Source: Clostridia bacterium
Lineage (GTDB): Bacteria; Bacillota; Clostridia; Christensenellales; Borkfalkiaceae
Direction of reading: 5' to 3'
NCBI GenBank assembly: GCA_017887095.1
Contig: JAGHIT010000047.1
Coordinates: 1-49,002 of the forward strand
Length of the DNA stretch: 49,002 nt
The position numbers and the translations under genes are program-made. Under the pieces are notes generated by a model that made no database searches, was not told the DNA's origin, and saw only the letters and a program-made list of their open reading frames with translations. Every line of letters starts with the position of its first letter. Within the stretch, counting starts at the first letter, position 1. Below are positions 8,019-18,114 of this stretch, piece by piece.

Positions 8019-11000
8019 TTTTGTACATCTGCATCTTCATACGGAATACAGCCTTCTTGACGGTGCCGTCAAGGTGGATGATCTTGTCCGACATTGCGTG
8101 GAGAACGGGATCGATGCTGTTGCCGTGACAGATCACGGTAATATGTATGCTTCCTTGAAATTTGCCGAAAAATGTAAAAAAAATAAGATCAAAGCAATCA
8201 TCGGCTGTGAGTTTTATGTAGTGGACGATTATCGCCGGCACATCGATCAGAAGGCAGATCACCTCATTCTTCTTGCTAAAAATAAAGCAGGTTATGTCAA
8301 TCTCGTGCAGCTTGATTCGCTTGCTTTTGTGGATGGATATTATTATCGTCCCCGTATTGATTACCAAGTTCTGAAAGAACATACAAACGGTGTGATTTGT
8401 CTCTCAGCCTGCCTTGCGGGACGTATTCCGCGCCTTCTGCTTGCGGGAGAGTACGAAAAGGCAAAGGCGTTTGCGCTCGAAATGAAACAGGCTTTCGGGG
8501 AAGATTTCTATATTGAGATACAGGATCACGGTATTCCCGAACAGAAGCACATTCTGCCATTGCTTATAAAACTAGCCCAAGAGACGGGGATAGGCTTGGT
8601 CGCGACAAATGATGTACACTACCTCAAGAAAGAGGACTGGGAAATGCAGGATGTTCTCATGTGCATTCAGACCAAACGTACGCTCGACGATCCTTCTCGC
8701 ATGAAAATGCAGACGCATGAGTTTTACATGAAATCGGGCGACGAAATGGCTGCTCTCTTTCCCAGCCTGCCGGAAGCGATCTCCAATACGCGTGTCATTG
8801 CAGACAAGATCTCCGACACCGATACTCCATTCAATCTGAAGGATAACGGTCAGCCCGTTTATGACAAGTCGTTGATTCCGCTGTATACGGCGGATGACGG
8901 TACGCCGTCTCCTGAGTTTTTGCGTCGGTTGACAATGGAGGGACTTCCAAAGCGCTACAATCCCGTCACGGATGAGATCATGCAGCGCGCGGAGTATGAG
9001 CTTGGCATAATCATCAAGATGGGGTTTGCGGATTATTTCCTCATTGTATGGGATTATATCAACTGGTCACGGATGAACGGCATTCCGGTCGGGCCCGGAC
9101 GAGGATCAGGGGTCGGAAGCATTGTCGCCTATTCGATCGGAATAACCAATGTTGATCCGTTGCGTTATGACCTTCTTTTTGAACGCTTTCTCAATCCGGA
9201 CCGAGTTTCCATGCCGGACTTCGACGTTGACTTTTGTACGGCAAGAAGAGGGGAGACCATAGAATATGTGCGCAGACGTTATCACCCTGAGAACGTTGCG
9301 CAGATCGTTACATTTGGTACGCTTGCATCGCGCGCTGTCATTAAAGATGTCGGACGTGTTATGAGTGTTCCGTATTCGGATACCGACCGCGTTACCAAGC
9401 TGATGGACGGAAAATCGACGATCCGCGAACTGCTTGGACTGAATATTGAAAAGTGTCGCAGGAAAGTCGCGGAGACCGAAAACGATCCCGATCAGCATGA
9501 CGAAGCTCTGAAAAAACTTGCAGATCAGGAGAGTAAACGGAATCCGGAATTCATAGAGATGTATGAGTCGGATGAGCAGCTAAAGCGCGTCATCGACATG
9601 GGGCTGAAACTTGAGGGAATGCCGCGAAATACGTCTATGCATGCTGCCGGTGTTGTCATATGTCGTAAAAAGATTGCGGATAACGTTCCGCTTTCCAGAA
9701 ACGGTGAGGACATAACAACACAGTTCGATATGAAGGAAGTTGAGTCAATCGGCATGCTCAAGATGGACTTTCTTGCCCTCACAACGCTCACGGATATCAA
9801 AAAAACGCTTGACTATATTCTCGAGGATACCGGAAAAACGGTTACATTCAATCAGGAATGCAATGATCCAGGCGCATACCAGCTTATTTCGGAGGGGGAT
9901 ACGGATGCTGTATTCCAGTTGGAACAAGGCGGCATGAAGCGCTTTATGAAGCAACTGCAGCCTACCTGTCTGGAAGATCTGATCGCAGGTATTTCGCTCT
10001 ACCGTCCGGGGCCGATGGACTTTATTCCGTCGTATCTCAAGAATCGTGCCGAACCTGAAAAAATCACATATCTGACGCCTTTATTAAAGCCGATCCTTGA
10101 AAAGACATACGGTGTCATTATCTATCAGGAACAGGTCATGCAGATCTTTCAGAATCTTGCCGGCTACTCTTTGGGGCAAGCTGACCTTGTGCGTCGCGCA
10201 ATGGCAAAAAAACACCGCTCTGAACTGATGGCGCAGAAAGATAAGTTCATTTACGGGGATATTCAGCAGGGCGGAAACATTACAGGTTGTATTTCGAAGG
10301 GCATTCCTCCCGAAGTCAGCGCCGAGCTTTTTGCACAGATGGAAAGCTTTGCCTCCTATGCGTTTAATAAATCGCATGCGGCGGCGTATGCGGTTGTCAC
10401 CTATCAAACCGCATATCTTAAGAAGTATTTTCCCAAGGAATTCCTTGCAGGTGTTCTCAACAACCGTATTGATAAAATCGATGAGATCGCAAAGTATGTT
10501 GTGTACATGAAGGAAAAGAATATTGCGGTCTATCCTCCCGACGTCAATAAATCCAAAGCATACTTCTCTGTTCAGGGCGACGGGCTTCGCTTTGGGCTGT
10601 GTGCGTTGCGCGGGGTTGGCATCGGCGCAATGGAGAAAGTCATCGAGGAGAGGGAGAAGGGCGGTCTGTTTAAAGATTTTCCTGACTTTCTTATGCGATG
10701 CATCCGCTTTATCAACAAGAAGATGGTAGAGAGCCTAATTTTCGGTGGCGCATTTGATTCAATGGGGCAGAAACGCTCGCAGTATGAAGCCGTCTATGAA
10801 GAGCTGATGCGTCGTCTGGCGGCGATCGATAAGCAGAAAACAAGCGCACAGATGTCTCTTTTCGGCGACATTATTCAGGATGAGGCACCTAAAGCAAACT
10901 ATCCGAATATACCGGAATGGGATACAACGGAAAAACTTTCGCGTGAAAAATCCGTTTTGGGAGTTTATGTCAGCGGTCATCCGTTCGGCGCCTATGCCGC

Positions 11001-11589
11001 TCATTTTACCGACTGCAATTTTCATACCGGAATGCTTGCAGACTTTGAGGAAGATGAGGAGACAGGAGACAGAACGTATCATCAGATCAAGGTGGACGAT
11101 AAGGTCACGATGGGCGGCATTGTTGCAGCCGTGCGCAAGATCAATACCAAGGGCGGTACGATCATGGCGTTTGTGACCGTTGAAGATCTTTACGGAAGTG
11201 TGGAATGCGTTGCTTTTCCCCGTATTTACGAAAAAATAAAACCATATCTGAAACACGATGGAGTGGTACGTCTGTCGGGTAAAATTGACATTCCGTCCGA
11301 AAAGTTGCCATGCATCATTCTCGATCATCTTACTGAGTTTGTGCCTCCTGAGGCACCGCAGCAAGAGTGTGTCAAAGAGACGAAGGAACGCGTCCTGTGG
11401 CTGGATGCACGGAAACTGCCGGAGGAAGATTTCAGTGAAATGCTGGAAACTATTCTGTCTTATGAGGGTGACGTACGGACTAAGATTTTACATGCGGACA
11501 AGCGCTTTGAATATTCGGTGCATATATCCCGCGCTTTGATGGCAGAGCTTCGTACGTTTTTGCCTGAACAGTGTATCAAGCTTGTATAA
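8011..11589 (+). CDS. dnaE: DNA polymerase III subunit alpha
   Basis: FVHLHLHTEYSLLDGA, PVGPGRGSGVGSIVAYS, MPDFDVDFC, LYRPGPMDFIPSYL, FNKSHAAAYA; 1192 aa. Confidence 0.98.
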   Translation: MTDFVHLHLHTEYSLLDGAVKVDDLVRHCVENGIDAVAVTDHGNMYASLKFAEKCKKNKIKAIIGCEFYVVDDYRRHIDQKADHLILLAKNKAGYVNLVQLDSLAFVDGYYYRPRIDYQVLKEHTNGVICLSACLAGRIPRLLLAGEYEKAKAFALEMKQAFGEDFYIEIQDHGIPEQKHILPLLIKLAQETGIGLVATNDVHYLKKEDWEMQDVLMCIQTKRTLDDPSRMKMQTHEFYMKSGDEMAALFPSLPEAISNTRVIADKISDTDTPFNLKDNGQPVYDKSLIPLYTADDGTPSPEFLRRLTMEGLPKRYNPVTDEIMQRAEYELGIIIKMGFADYFLIVWDYINWSRMNGIPVGPGRGSGVGSIVAYSIGITNVDPLRYDLLFERFLNPDRVSMPDFDVDFCTARRGETIEYVRRRYHPENVAQIVTFGTLASRAVIKDVGRVMSVPYSDTDRVTKLMDGKSTIRELLGLNIEKCRRKVAETENDPDQHDEALKKLADQESKRNPEFIEMYESDEQLKRVIDMGLKLEGMPRNTSMHAAGVVICRKKIADNVPLSRNGEDITTQFDMKEVESIGMLKMDFLALTTLTDIKKTLDYILEDTGKTVTFNQECNDPGAYQLISEGDTDAVFQLEQGGMKRFMKQLQPTCLEDLIAGISLYRPGPMDFIPSYLKNRAEPEKITYLTPLLKPILEKTYGVIIYQEQVMQIFQNLAGYSLGQADLVRRAMAKKHRSELMAQKDKFIYGDIQQGGNITGCISKGIPPEVSAELFAQMESFASYAFNKSHAAAYAVVTYQTAYLKKYFPKEFLAGVLNNRIDKIDEIAKYVVYMKEKNIAVYPPDVNKSKAYFSVQGDGLRFGLCALRGVGIGAMEKVIEEREKGGLFKDFPDFLMRCIRFINKKMVESLIFGGAFDSMGQKRSQYEAVYEELMRRLAAIDKQKTSAQMSLFGDIIQDEAPKANYPNIPEWDTTEKLSREKSVLGVYVSGHPFGAYAAHFTDCNFHTGMLADFEEDEETGDRTYHQIKVDDKVTMGGIVAAVRKINTKGGTIMAFVTVEDLYGSVECVAFPRIYEKIKPYLKHDGVVRLSGKIDIPSEKLPCIILDHLTEFVPPEAPQQECVKETKERVLWLDARKLPEEDFSEMLETILSYEGDVRTKILHADKRFEYSVHISRALMAELRTFLPEQCIKLV

Positions 11590-11607
11590 TTGCAAAAAAC
11601 TTTTCTA

Positions 11608-11645
11608 AAAAAATTTAAAAAAGGGATTCCCTTTTTTTAAATTAT
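11608..11645 (+). terminator. putative intrinsic terminator after dnaE
   Basis: AAAAAAGGGATTCCCTTTTTTT palindrome with T tract. Confidence 0.6.
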
Positions 11646-11693
11646 TTGATATAATAAGAAACGTGCGTAATAACAGGATGATGGAGGAAGTCG

Positions 11694-12656
11694 ATGAAAC
11701 GAATCGGACTCTTAACGAGCGGCGGTGATGCCCCCGGCATGAATGCGGCAATCCGTGCGGTTGTGAGAACGGCAATTTATTTCGGTATGGAAGTATACGG
11801 AATCGAACGCGGTTATGCAGGGCTAATTGAGGATAAAATGATGCCCATGGAGATGCGTTCCGTATCGGATATCGTGCAGAGAGGCGGTACCAAGCTGCGT
11901 ACTGCCCGCTGTTTGGAAATGCTGACCGTGGACGGGCAAAAGCAGGCAGTCGCAACGCTCGAACGCCGCGGGATCGAAGGGCTTGTCGTCATCGGCGGAG
12001 ATGGTTCTTTCCGCGGGGCGAAGTGCCTTACGGAGGATTACGGCATCCCGACGATCGGGATCCCCGGAACGATCGATAATGACCTTGAATATACCGACTA
12101 TACGCTCGGTTTTGATACGGCGGTCAATACCTGCCTTGAAATCATTAACAAGCTGCGCGATACGATGAATTCCCACGAACGGATCTCGGTCGTAGAAGTT
12201 ATGGGGCGGCATTGCGGTGATATTGCGCTCTATGCGGGAATTGCGTCGGGCGCAGAGATTATTGTTGTACCTGAGATTTCTTATAACCTCGACGATATCG
12301 TTATGCGCATCAATCGTTCCCGCGCCAACGGAAAGCATTCCAATATTATTATCGTTGCGGAAGGCGTAACAAGTGCAGAAAAGTTTGCTCGCGAATTGCA
12401 GGAAGTTACCACATATTCCGTACGGTCTACTTGTATCGGTCATGTTCAACGCGGCGGTTCTCCGTCTATGGCGGACAGAATGCTAGCGGCACAGTTCGGC
12501 AATAAAGCGGTGCGCCTTCTCAAAGACGGTATTGGCAACCGTGTTGTCGGCATCCACAAAAACGAAATCATTGATATGGATATCATCGAGGCGGTCTCGA
12601 TGAAAAAGAAATTCAATTATGAGCTTTATGAGACTCTGCAGATGATTTCCATGTGA
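11694..12656 (+). CDS. pfkA: ATP-dependent 6-phosphofructokinase
   Basis: MKRIGLLTSGGDAPGMNAAIRAVVR, GGDGSFRGA, GIPGTIDNDLEYTDYTLGFDTA, VEVMGRHCGDIAL. Confidence 0.98.
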   Translation: MKRIGLLTSGGDAPGMNAAIRAVVRTAIYFGMEVYGIERGYAGLIEDKMMPMEMRSVSDIVQRGGTKLRTARCLEMLTVDGQKQAVATLERRGIEGLVVIGGDGSFRGAKCLTEDYGIPTIGIPGTIDNDLEYTDYTLGFDTAVNTCLEIINKLRDTMNSHERISVVEVMGRHCGDIALYAGIASGAEIIVVPEISYNLDDIVMRINRSRANGKHSNIIIVAEGVTSAEKFARELQEVTTYSVRSTCIGHVQRGGSPSMADRMLAAQFGNKAVRLLKDGIGNRVVGIHKNEIIDMDIIEAVSMKKKFNYELYETLQMISM

Positions 12657-12802
12657 CTTACTTGTTCTGAAAAGAGCAATTTTTCCGCAATTATTTTTGT
12701 GCCCGCTCTTGAAATTTATACAAAACCATATTATAATAGTATCATGCATGATTTTGCATAAACTACCGTCCGAAAGCGGACGGCTGTCAGGGGGATCCAT
12801 CC

Positions 12803-13729
12803 ATGATTTTAACAGTTTGCATGAGTCCTTGCGTAGACGTCACGATCGAGCTGGATTCGCTGAATATCGGTAAGGTCAACATTGTCAAGAATAAGACACT
12901 TTCCTTTGCGGGCAAGGCGCTCAACGTTGCGATCGGCGTAGCGAGACTTGGCGGACAAGCATATGCCACGGGCTTTATGTACAATGAGAACGGTTCCATG
13001 TTTGAACGCGCGTTGGACCGGGAGGGCGTACCTTTTGCGTTTGTCTGGAACAGCGGCCGTGTACGCGAAAACTATAAGTTCATCGATAAAAAATCGATGC
13101 TAACGGAAGTCAACGATGTCGGCGGACAGGTGGCAGGAGAAAAACTCGGTGAACTTTTGCATATGATCCGTAATTTCTCGTCCAGGTCGGATGTAACGGT
13201 GATTTCCGGAGGATTGCCGCGGGGCGTTGAAACAAGTTATTACCGTGAAATTTTCCGGACGGTCGATCCGAAATCGCTTCGCATCGTCGATACCGAGGGC
13301 GCTAAAATGTTTGCAGCACTGGAAGCGGGAGTGGATCTTGTAAAGCCTAATCTGGAGGAATTGCAGGAAACGCTCGGCAGAGAATTCAAAGACAGAGACG
13401 ATATGCTTTCCGGTTGTCATGAGCTGCTTGACCGCGGCGCAAGGATTGTTCTTTTGTCGCTCGGTAAGGACGGCGCTGTCATTACAGATGGTACACATAG
13501 CTATTATTGCAAGAGCATTAACGTTGCCGTCAATTCTACGGTCGGTGCGGGTGACGGCATGGTCGCCGCGGCAGCGACCATGCTTCGACAGGGGGCTGAT
13601 CTTCCCGATATTCTGCGCGCAGGCGTTGCGGCCGGAACGGCAACAGTTACAACGTTTGATACGATCTCTTTCACGAAAGCAAAGTATGACGAGATCTACG
13701 CAAGCCTGAATGTAACCGAATTGAAATAA
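12803..13729 (+). CDS. 1-phosphofructokinase-family sugar kinase (PfkB superfamily)
   Basis: MILTVCMSPCVDVTIEL, KALNVAIGVARLG, GGLPRG, VKPNLEELQ, NSTVGAGDGMVA. Confidence 0.9.
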   Translation: MILTVCMSPCVDVTIELDSLNIGKVNIVKNKTLSFAGKALNVAIGVARLGGQAYATGFMYNENGSMFERALDREGVPFAFVWNSGRVRENYKFIDKKSMLTEVNDVGGQVAGEKLGELLHMIRNFSSRSDVTVISGGLPRGVETSYYREIFRTVDPKSLRIVDTEGAKMFAALEAGVDLVKPNLEELQETLGREFKDRDDMLSGCHELLDRGARIVLLSLGKDGAVITDGTHSYYCKSINVAVNSTVGAGDGMVAAAATMLRQGADLPDILRAGVAAGTATVTTFDTISFTKAKYDEIYASLNVTELK

Positions 13730-13859
13730 GGCACAATATGCCGTAAATTTGCGTTATGGCGCAGGGCGTTGATCTGATCTATACCACAGGTTTCCGCAGA
13801 AACATCTTTCGGACGTGAAAAATTAGCGCCGACTGTTTCACGATTGTTTTGTCTACTTT

Positions 13860-13895
13860 TTCCCATTGGACACAATATATTGTGTCCAATGGGAA
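13860..13895. promoter_or_regulatory. 36-bp perfect palindrome centred on an NrdR-type box
   Basis: TTCCCATTGGACACAATATATTGTGTCCAATGGGAA; central ACACAATATATTGTGT (13870-13885) fits the NrdR-box pattern and lies upstream of nrdD. Confidence 0.75.
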
Positions 13896-13923
13896 TTTTT
13901 TTCCAAAATATTGTGAGAAGGGG

Positions 13924-13952
13924 TTGACAAATGCTACAAGATGTAGTATGAT
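13924..13952 (+). promoter_or_regulatory. sigma-A-type promoter for nrdDG with palindrome in the spacer
   Basis: TTGACA - 17-bp spacer (containing CTACAAGATGTAG) - TATGAT. Confidence 0.8.
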
Positions 13953-14023
13953 AAAAGTGTTCCCGCAATTCAGGGAACAGCATATGCATTACGCGGGGAA
14001 AAGAATAAGGCAGGTAGGGTTAT

Positions 14024-16195
14024 ATGAAAATCATTAAAAGAAACGGTACGGAAGTCGATTTTGATCTGGAGAAAATCGAAAACGCGATCCGTAAAGCGAA
14101 TAATGAGGTGAGCGAATCAAATCGACTCACGGAAAAACAGATCATGCTCATTACGAACAGAGTTACGGGACTTGCGGGCGATTTGAACCGTGCGGTCAAC
14201 GTTGAAGAGATCCAGGATTTTGTTGAAAATCAGATTATGGATCAAAAGGCATTTGCGGTTGCGAGAAAGTATATCACATACCGTTATACTCGTGCGCTCG
14301 TGAGGCGTTCCAACACAACGGACGCGCAGATTCTTACCCTCATTGAGTGCAATAACGAGGAGGTCAAACAGGAAAATTCCAACAAAAATCCTACCGTCAA
14401 TTCAGTTCAGCGAGACTATATGGCGGGAGAGGTTTCCAAAGATCTGACGCGCCGTATTCTTTTGCCGCGCGATATTGTAGAGGCGCACGACGCGGGACTT
14501 ATTCATTTCCATGACGCCGACTATTTTGCGCAGCACATGCATAATTGTGATCTTGTAAATCTCGAAGATATGCTGCAGAACGGAACGGTCATCTCGGGTA
14601 CTTTTATCGAAAAACCGCATTCCTTCTCGACGGCGTGCAATATTGCTACGCAGATCATCGCGCAGGTTGCCTCCAATCAATACGGAGGGCAGAGTATTTC
14701 TCTGACGCATCTTGCTCCTTTTGTTGAGGTCAGTCGACGGAAAATCCGGGCGGATGTTGCAGAAGAATTGGCAGGTCTCGGCATTACGGATGAGGAACAT
14801 ATTGCCAAAATTGCGGAAAAGCGTCTGAAAGCAGAAATCGCGAAAGGAATCCAAACCATCCAGTATCAGGTCGTAACTTTGCTTACGACAAATGGGCAGG
14901 CGCCCTTTGTTACGGTGTTCATGTATCTGGGTGAGGCACGCAGCGAGCAGGAGCGTGCCGATCTCGCGCTTATTATCGAGGAGACGCTTAATCAGCGCAT
15001 CCGCGGCGTCAAGAATGAGTCCGGGGTATGGGTTACGCCTGCATTCCCTAAGCTTATCTATGTTTTGGAAGAGGATAATGTCCGCAAAGGCAGCAAGTAC
15101 TGGTATCTTACAGAGCTTGCCGCAAAATGTACGGCAAAACGCATGGTGCCCGACTATATCTCTGAAAAGAAAATGCTTGAATACAAGGTCGATAAAAACG
15201 GCGAGGGACATTGTTATACCTGCATGGGTTGCCGGAGCTTTTTAACGCCTTACGTTGACGAAAACGGGAAGCCCAAGTATTATGGCAGATTCAATCAGGG
15301 GGTCGTTACGATCAACCTTGTAGATGTTGCGCTTTCTTCCAAAGGGAATGAAGAGAAATTCTGGGATATTTTCGACGAGCGTCTTGAACTTTGTTACAGA
15401 GCGCTCATGTATCGTCATAACAGACTTAAGGGAACGCTTTCCGACGCAGCTCCCATTCTTTGGCAATATGGCGCTTTGGCGCGCCTGAAGAAAGGGGAGA
15501 CCATTGATAGGCTGCTGTACGGCGGCTATTCCACCATTTCTCTTGGATATGCGGGGTTGTACGAGTGCGTTAAGTACATGACAGGCAAGAGTCATACCGA
15601 TGAAGAGGCGAAGCCGTTCGCGCTCGCCGTCATGCAGCATATGAATGACAAGTGTAAGGAGTGGAAGGCAAAGGAGAACATCGACTTCTCGTTGTATGGC
15701 ACGCCGCTTGAGAGCACGACGTATAAATTTGCGAAGTGCCTGCAAAAACGCTTCGGCGTCATTCCCGGCGTGACGGACAAGAACTATATCACAAACAGCT
15801 ATCATGTGCACGTCTCTGAGCAGATCGATGCGTTCACAAAGCTCAAGTTTGAGAGTGAGTTCCAGCAACTCTCGCCCGGCGGCGCGATCTCCTATGTGGA
15901 AGTCCCCAACATGCAGGACAATATTCCCGCCGTGCTCGCTGTCATGCAATACATTTATGACAATATCATGTACGCGGAGCTGAATACAAAGAGCGATTAC
16001 TGCCAGGTGTGCGGATATGACGGGGAGATCCAGATTGTGGAAGAGGACGGCAAACTTATCTGGGAATGCCCGCATTGCCACAACCGCGATCAGAACAAGA
16101 TGAACGTCGCACGTCGCACATGCGGATATATCGGAACGCAGTTCTGGAACCAAGGCAGAACGCAGGAGATCAGGGACAGGGTTCTGCATCTTTGA
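14024..16195 (+). CDS. nrdD: anaerobic ribonucleoside-triphosphate reductase
   Basis: N-terminal ATP-cone (KIIKRNGTEVDFDLEKIENAIRKA); CMGCRSFLTPY; C-terminal zinc/glycyl-radical region CQVCGYDG...CPHCHNRD...RRTCGYIGTQFWNQGR. Confidence 0.98.
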   Translation: MKIIKRNGTEVDFDLEKIENAIRKANNEVSESNRLTEKQIMLITNRVTGLAGDLNRAVNVEEIQDFVENQIMDQKAFAVARKYITYRYTRALVRRSNTTDAQILTLIECNNEEVKQENSNKNPTVNSVQRDYMAGEVSKDLTRRILLPRDIVEAHDAGLIHFHDADYFAQHMHNCDLVNLEDMLQNGTVISGTFIEKPHSFSTACNIATQIIAQVASNQYGGQSISLTHLAPFVEVSRRKIRADVAEELAGLGITDEEHIAKIAEKRLKAEIAKGIQTIQYQVVTLLTTNGQAPFVTVFMYLGEARSEQERADLALIIEETLNQRIRGVKNESGVWVTPAFPKLIYVLEEDNVRKGSKYWYLTELAAKCTAKRMVPDYISEKKMLEYKVDKNGEGHCYTCMGCRSFLTPYVDENGKPKYYGRFNQGVVTINLVDVALSSKGNEEKFWDIFDERLELCYRALMYRHNRLKGTLSDAAPILWQYGALARLKKGETIDRLLYGGYSTISLGYAGLYECVKYMTGKSHTDEEAKPFALAVMQHMNDKCKEWKAKENIDFSLYGTPLESTTYKFAKCLQKRFGVIPGVTDKNYITNSYHVHVSEQIDAFTKLKFESEFQQLSPGGAISYVEVPNMQDNIPAVLAVMQYIYDNIMYAELNTKSDYCQVCGYDGEIQIVEEDGKLIWECPHCHNRDQNKMNVARRTCGYIGTQFWNQGRTQEIRDRVLHL

Positions 16196-16196
16196 T

Positions 16197-16718
16197 ATGA
16201 ATTACGCAGAGATCAAAAAGACAGATATTGCAAACGGAGAGGGGGTTCGCGTGTCCCTCTTCGTCTCCGGATGCAGACGGCGCTGTAAAAATTGTTTCAA
16301 TCAGATCGCGTGGGACTTTGATTATGGCAATCCTTTTACGGAGGAAGTGGAAGAGGAGATCATATCGGCGCTTACTCCCTATTATATTGCGGGGTTGACA
16401 TTGCTTGGCGGTGATCCGATGGAACCGGAAAACCAGAGAGCGCTGCTTCCTTTTGTCAGAAAGGTGCGTGCGCGGTTGCCGGAAAAAAACATCTGGTGTT
16501 TTACAGGCTATACCTACTCAGACGGCACGCTTGAAGAGGATGCGGTGCGTCTGTCCGAGACAAAAGAGCTGATCTCGCTTTTTGATGTCCTTGTAGACGG
16601 ACGGTTCGTCGAAGAACTCAAGGATATCCGCCTTAAGTTCCGTGGTTCAGCCAATCAACGCGTGATCGACGTGCAGAAGAGTTTGCAGTCGGGACAGATT
16701 GTCCTATATCTTTCATAG
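16197..16718 (+). CDS. nrdG: anaerobic ribonucleotide reductase activating protein (radical SAM)
   Basis: NGEGVRVSLFVSGCRRRCKNCFN, LLGGDPMEPEN. Confidence 0.96.
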   Translation: MNYAEIKKTDIANGEGVRVSLFVSGCRRRCKNCFNQIAWDFDYGNPFTEEVEEEIISALTPYYIAGLTLLGGDPMEPENQRALLPFVRKVRARLPEKNIWCFTGYTYSDGTLEEDAVRLSETKELISLFDVLVDGRFVEELKDIRLKFRGSANQRVIDVQKSLQSGQIVLYLS

Positions 16719-16724
16719 CAACAT

Positions 16725-16756
16725 AGCCTGCGGGGATCCCTGCAGGCTTGTTTCTT
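16725..16756 (+). terminator. intrinsic terminator after nrdG
   Basis: AGCCTGC...GGGATCCC...GCAGGCT then TTGTTTCTTT. Confidence 0.75.
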
Positions 16757-16833
16757 TCCAAATCATTGACTTTTTTCGCAAAACGGCTATAATAGAAGGA
16801 CAGGTATTTGTGAAAATCAACGGAGGAATCGAT

Positions 16834-18060
16834 ATGAATAAATTACAGCTTAAGCGCTATGCAAAATTGCTTGCAAAGGTTGGCATCAATCCAAAAAAGG
16901 GACAGTGGGTCATCGTCTATCCCGAGCTTGATCAGCCCGAATTCACGGAATGGGTCGTGGAGGAGCTGTATCGAGCCGGCGCGGGGAAGGTTACGGTTCA
17001 GTGGGCGCATCAGCCCATTTCCAAACTTAAATATAAGTACGAAAAGGAGGAGACGCTCTCTGCGACGGCAGACTGGGAAGTGGAGCGGCTCAAGCTCTAT
17101 GCAAAGGAGCTGCCCGCCATGCTCTACCTGCTCTCCGAAGATCCCGACGGGCTCTCGGGCATCGATCAGGACAAGGCGACCCGCATCCGCATTGCGCGCA
17201 GCAAGGTCTCCAAGCCCTATCGCGACGCGATGGACAATCACTACCAGTGGTGCATTGCCGCCGTTCCCGGGAAGGCGTGGGCAAAGAAGGTATTCCCCGA
17301 GCTTCAGGTCAACCGTGCCATGGAAGCGCTGTGGGACGCCATTCTCAAGGCATCCCGCGCGGACGGTCCCGATCCCGTTCGCGAATGGGCGCGACATAAC
17401 GACAACATTGCCTCCCGCTGCGATTATCTCAACAAGCTCGGGCTTATCGCGCTGGAGTATAAGGCGAGCAACGGTACCGACTTCCGCGTCGGATTGATGA
17501 ACGAGAGTCTCTTCCTCGGCGGTGGGGAGACGACGCTGGAAGGCAGATACTACAACCCTAATATCCCCTCGGAGGAGATCTTTACTTCGCCCAAGGCGGG
17601 GGATGCAGAGGGCATCGTCTATTCGACCAAGCCGCTCTCTTATCAGGGCGAACTCATTGAAGGCTTTTCGGTCCGTTTTGAAAAGGGGAAGGTCGTCGAG
17701 GTCAAGGCAAAAAAGAATCAGGAACTTTTAGAGAAGATGATCTCCATGGACGAGGGCGCGGCGATGCTCGGGGAATGCGCGCTGATTGCGGACGATTCGC
17801 CCATCAACAATGCGGGCATCCTTTATTACAACACGCTGTTTGATGAAAATGCAAGCTGCCATTTGGCGCTCGGCAGAGGATTTTCCAATTGTGTACGCGG
17901 ATATGAAGCGCTTTCGCAGGAAGAGCTTGCCAAACTCGGTCTCAATGACAGTATGATCCATGTCGATTTTATGATCGGCTGCAAGGATATGCAGATCACA
18001 GGTGTCACGGCTAAGGGTGAGCGCGTTGCGATCTTCAAGGACGGAAATTGGGCGTTTTGA
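16834..18060 (+). CDS. aminopeptidase, M29-like family
   Basis: LQLKRYAKLLAKVGINPKKGQWVIV, RADGPDPVREWARHN, FTSPKAGDAEGIVYSTKPLSYQGELIEGF, LGECAL, FDENASCHLALGRGF; RBS ggagga. Confidence 0.9.
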   Translation: MNKLQLKRYAKLLAKVGINPKKGQWVIVYPELDQPEFTEWVVEELYRAGAGKVTVQWAHQPISKLKYKYEKEETLSATADWEVERLKLYAKELPAMLYLLSEDPDGLSGIDQDKATRIRIARSKVSKPYRDAMDNHYQWCIAAVPGKAWAKKVFPELQVNRAMEALWDAILKASRADGPDPVREWARHNDNIASRCDYLNKLGLIALEYKASNGTDFRVGLMNESLFLGGGETTLEGRYYNPNIPSEEIFTSPKAGDAEGIVYSTKPLSYQGELIEGFSVRFEKGKVVEVKAKKNQELLEKMISMDEGAAMLGECALIADDSPINNAGILYYNTLFDENASCHLALGRGFSNCVRGYEALSQEELAKLGLNDSMIHVDFMIGCKDMQITGVTAKGERVAIFKDGNWAF

Positions 18061-18114
18061 TGTCCGTTGTTTCGGGTATATAAAATAGAACGAAACATCG
18101 GAACGAGGTTATAT

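Noticed and set aside
13730-13860. Possible riboswitch or structured RNA upstream of nrdD
   Set aside because: Short hairpins are present (GTTTC-CGCA-GAAAC, CGTGAAA...TTTCACG), but no known riboswitch core (including cobalamin-type) could be recognised, and it lies upstream of the promoter.
15242-16189. 315-aa - strand ORF opposite nrdD
   Set aside because: Shadow of the clear nrdD reading frame; no family signature.
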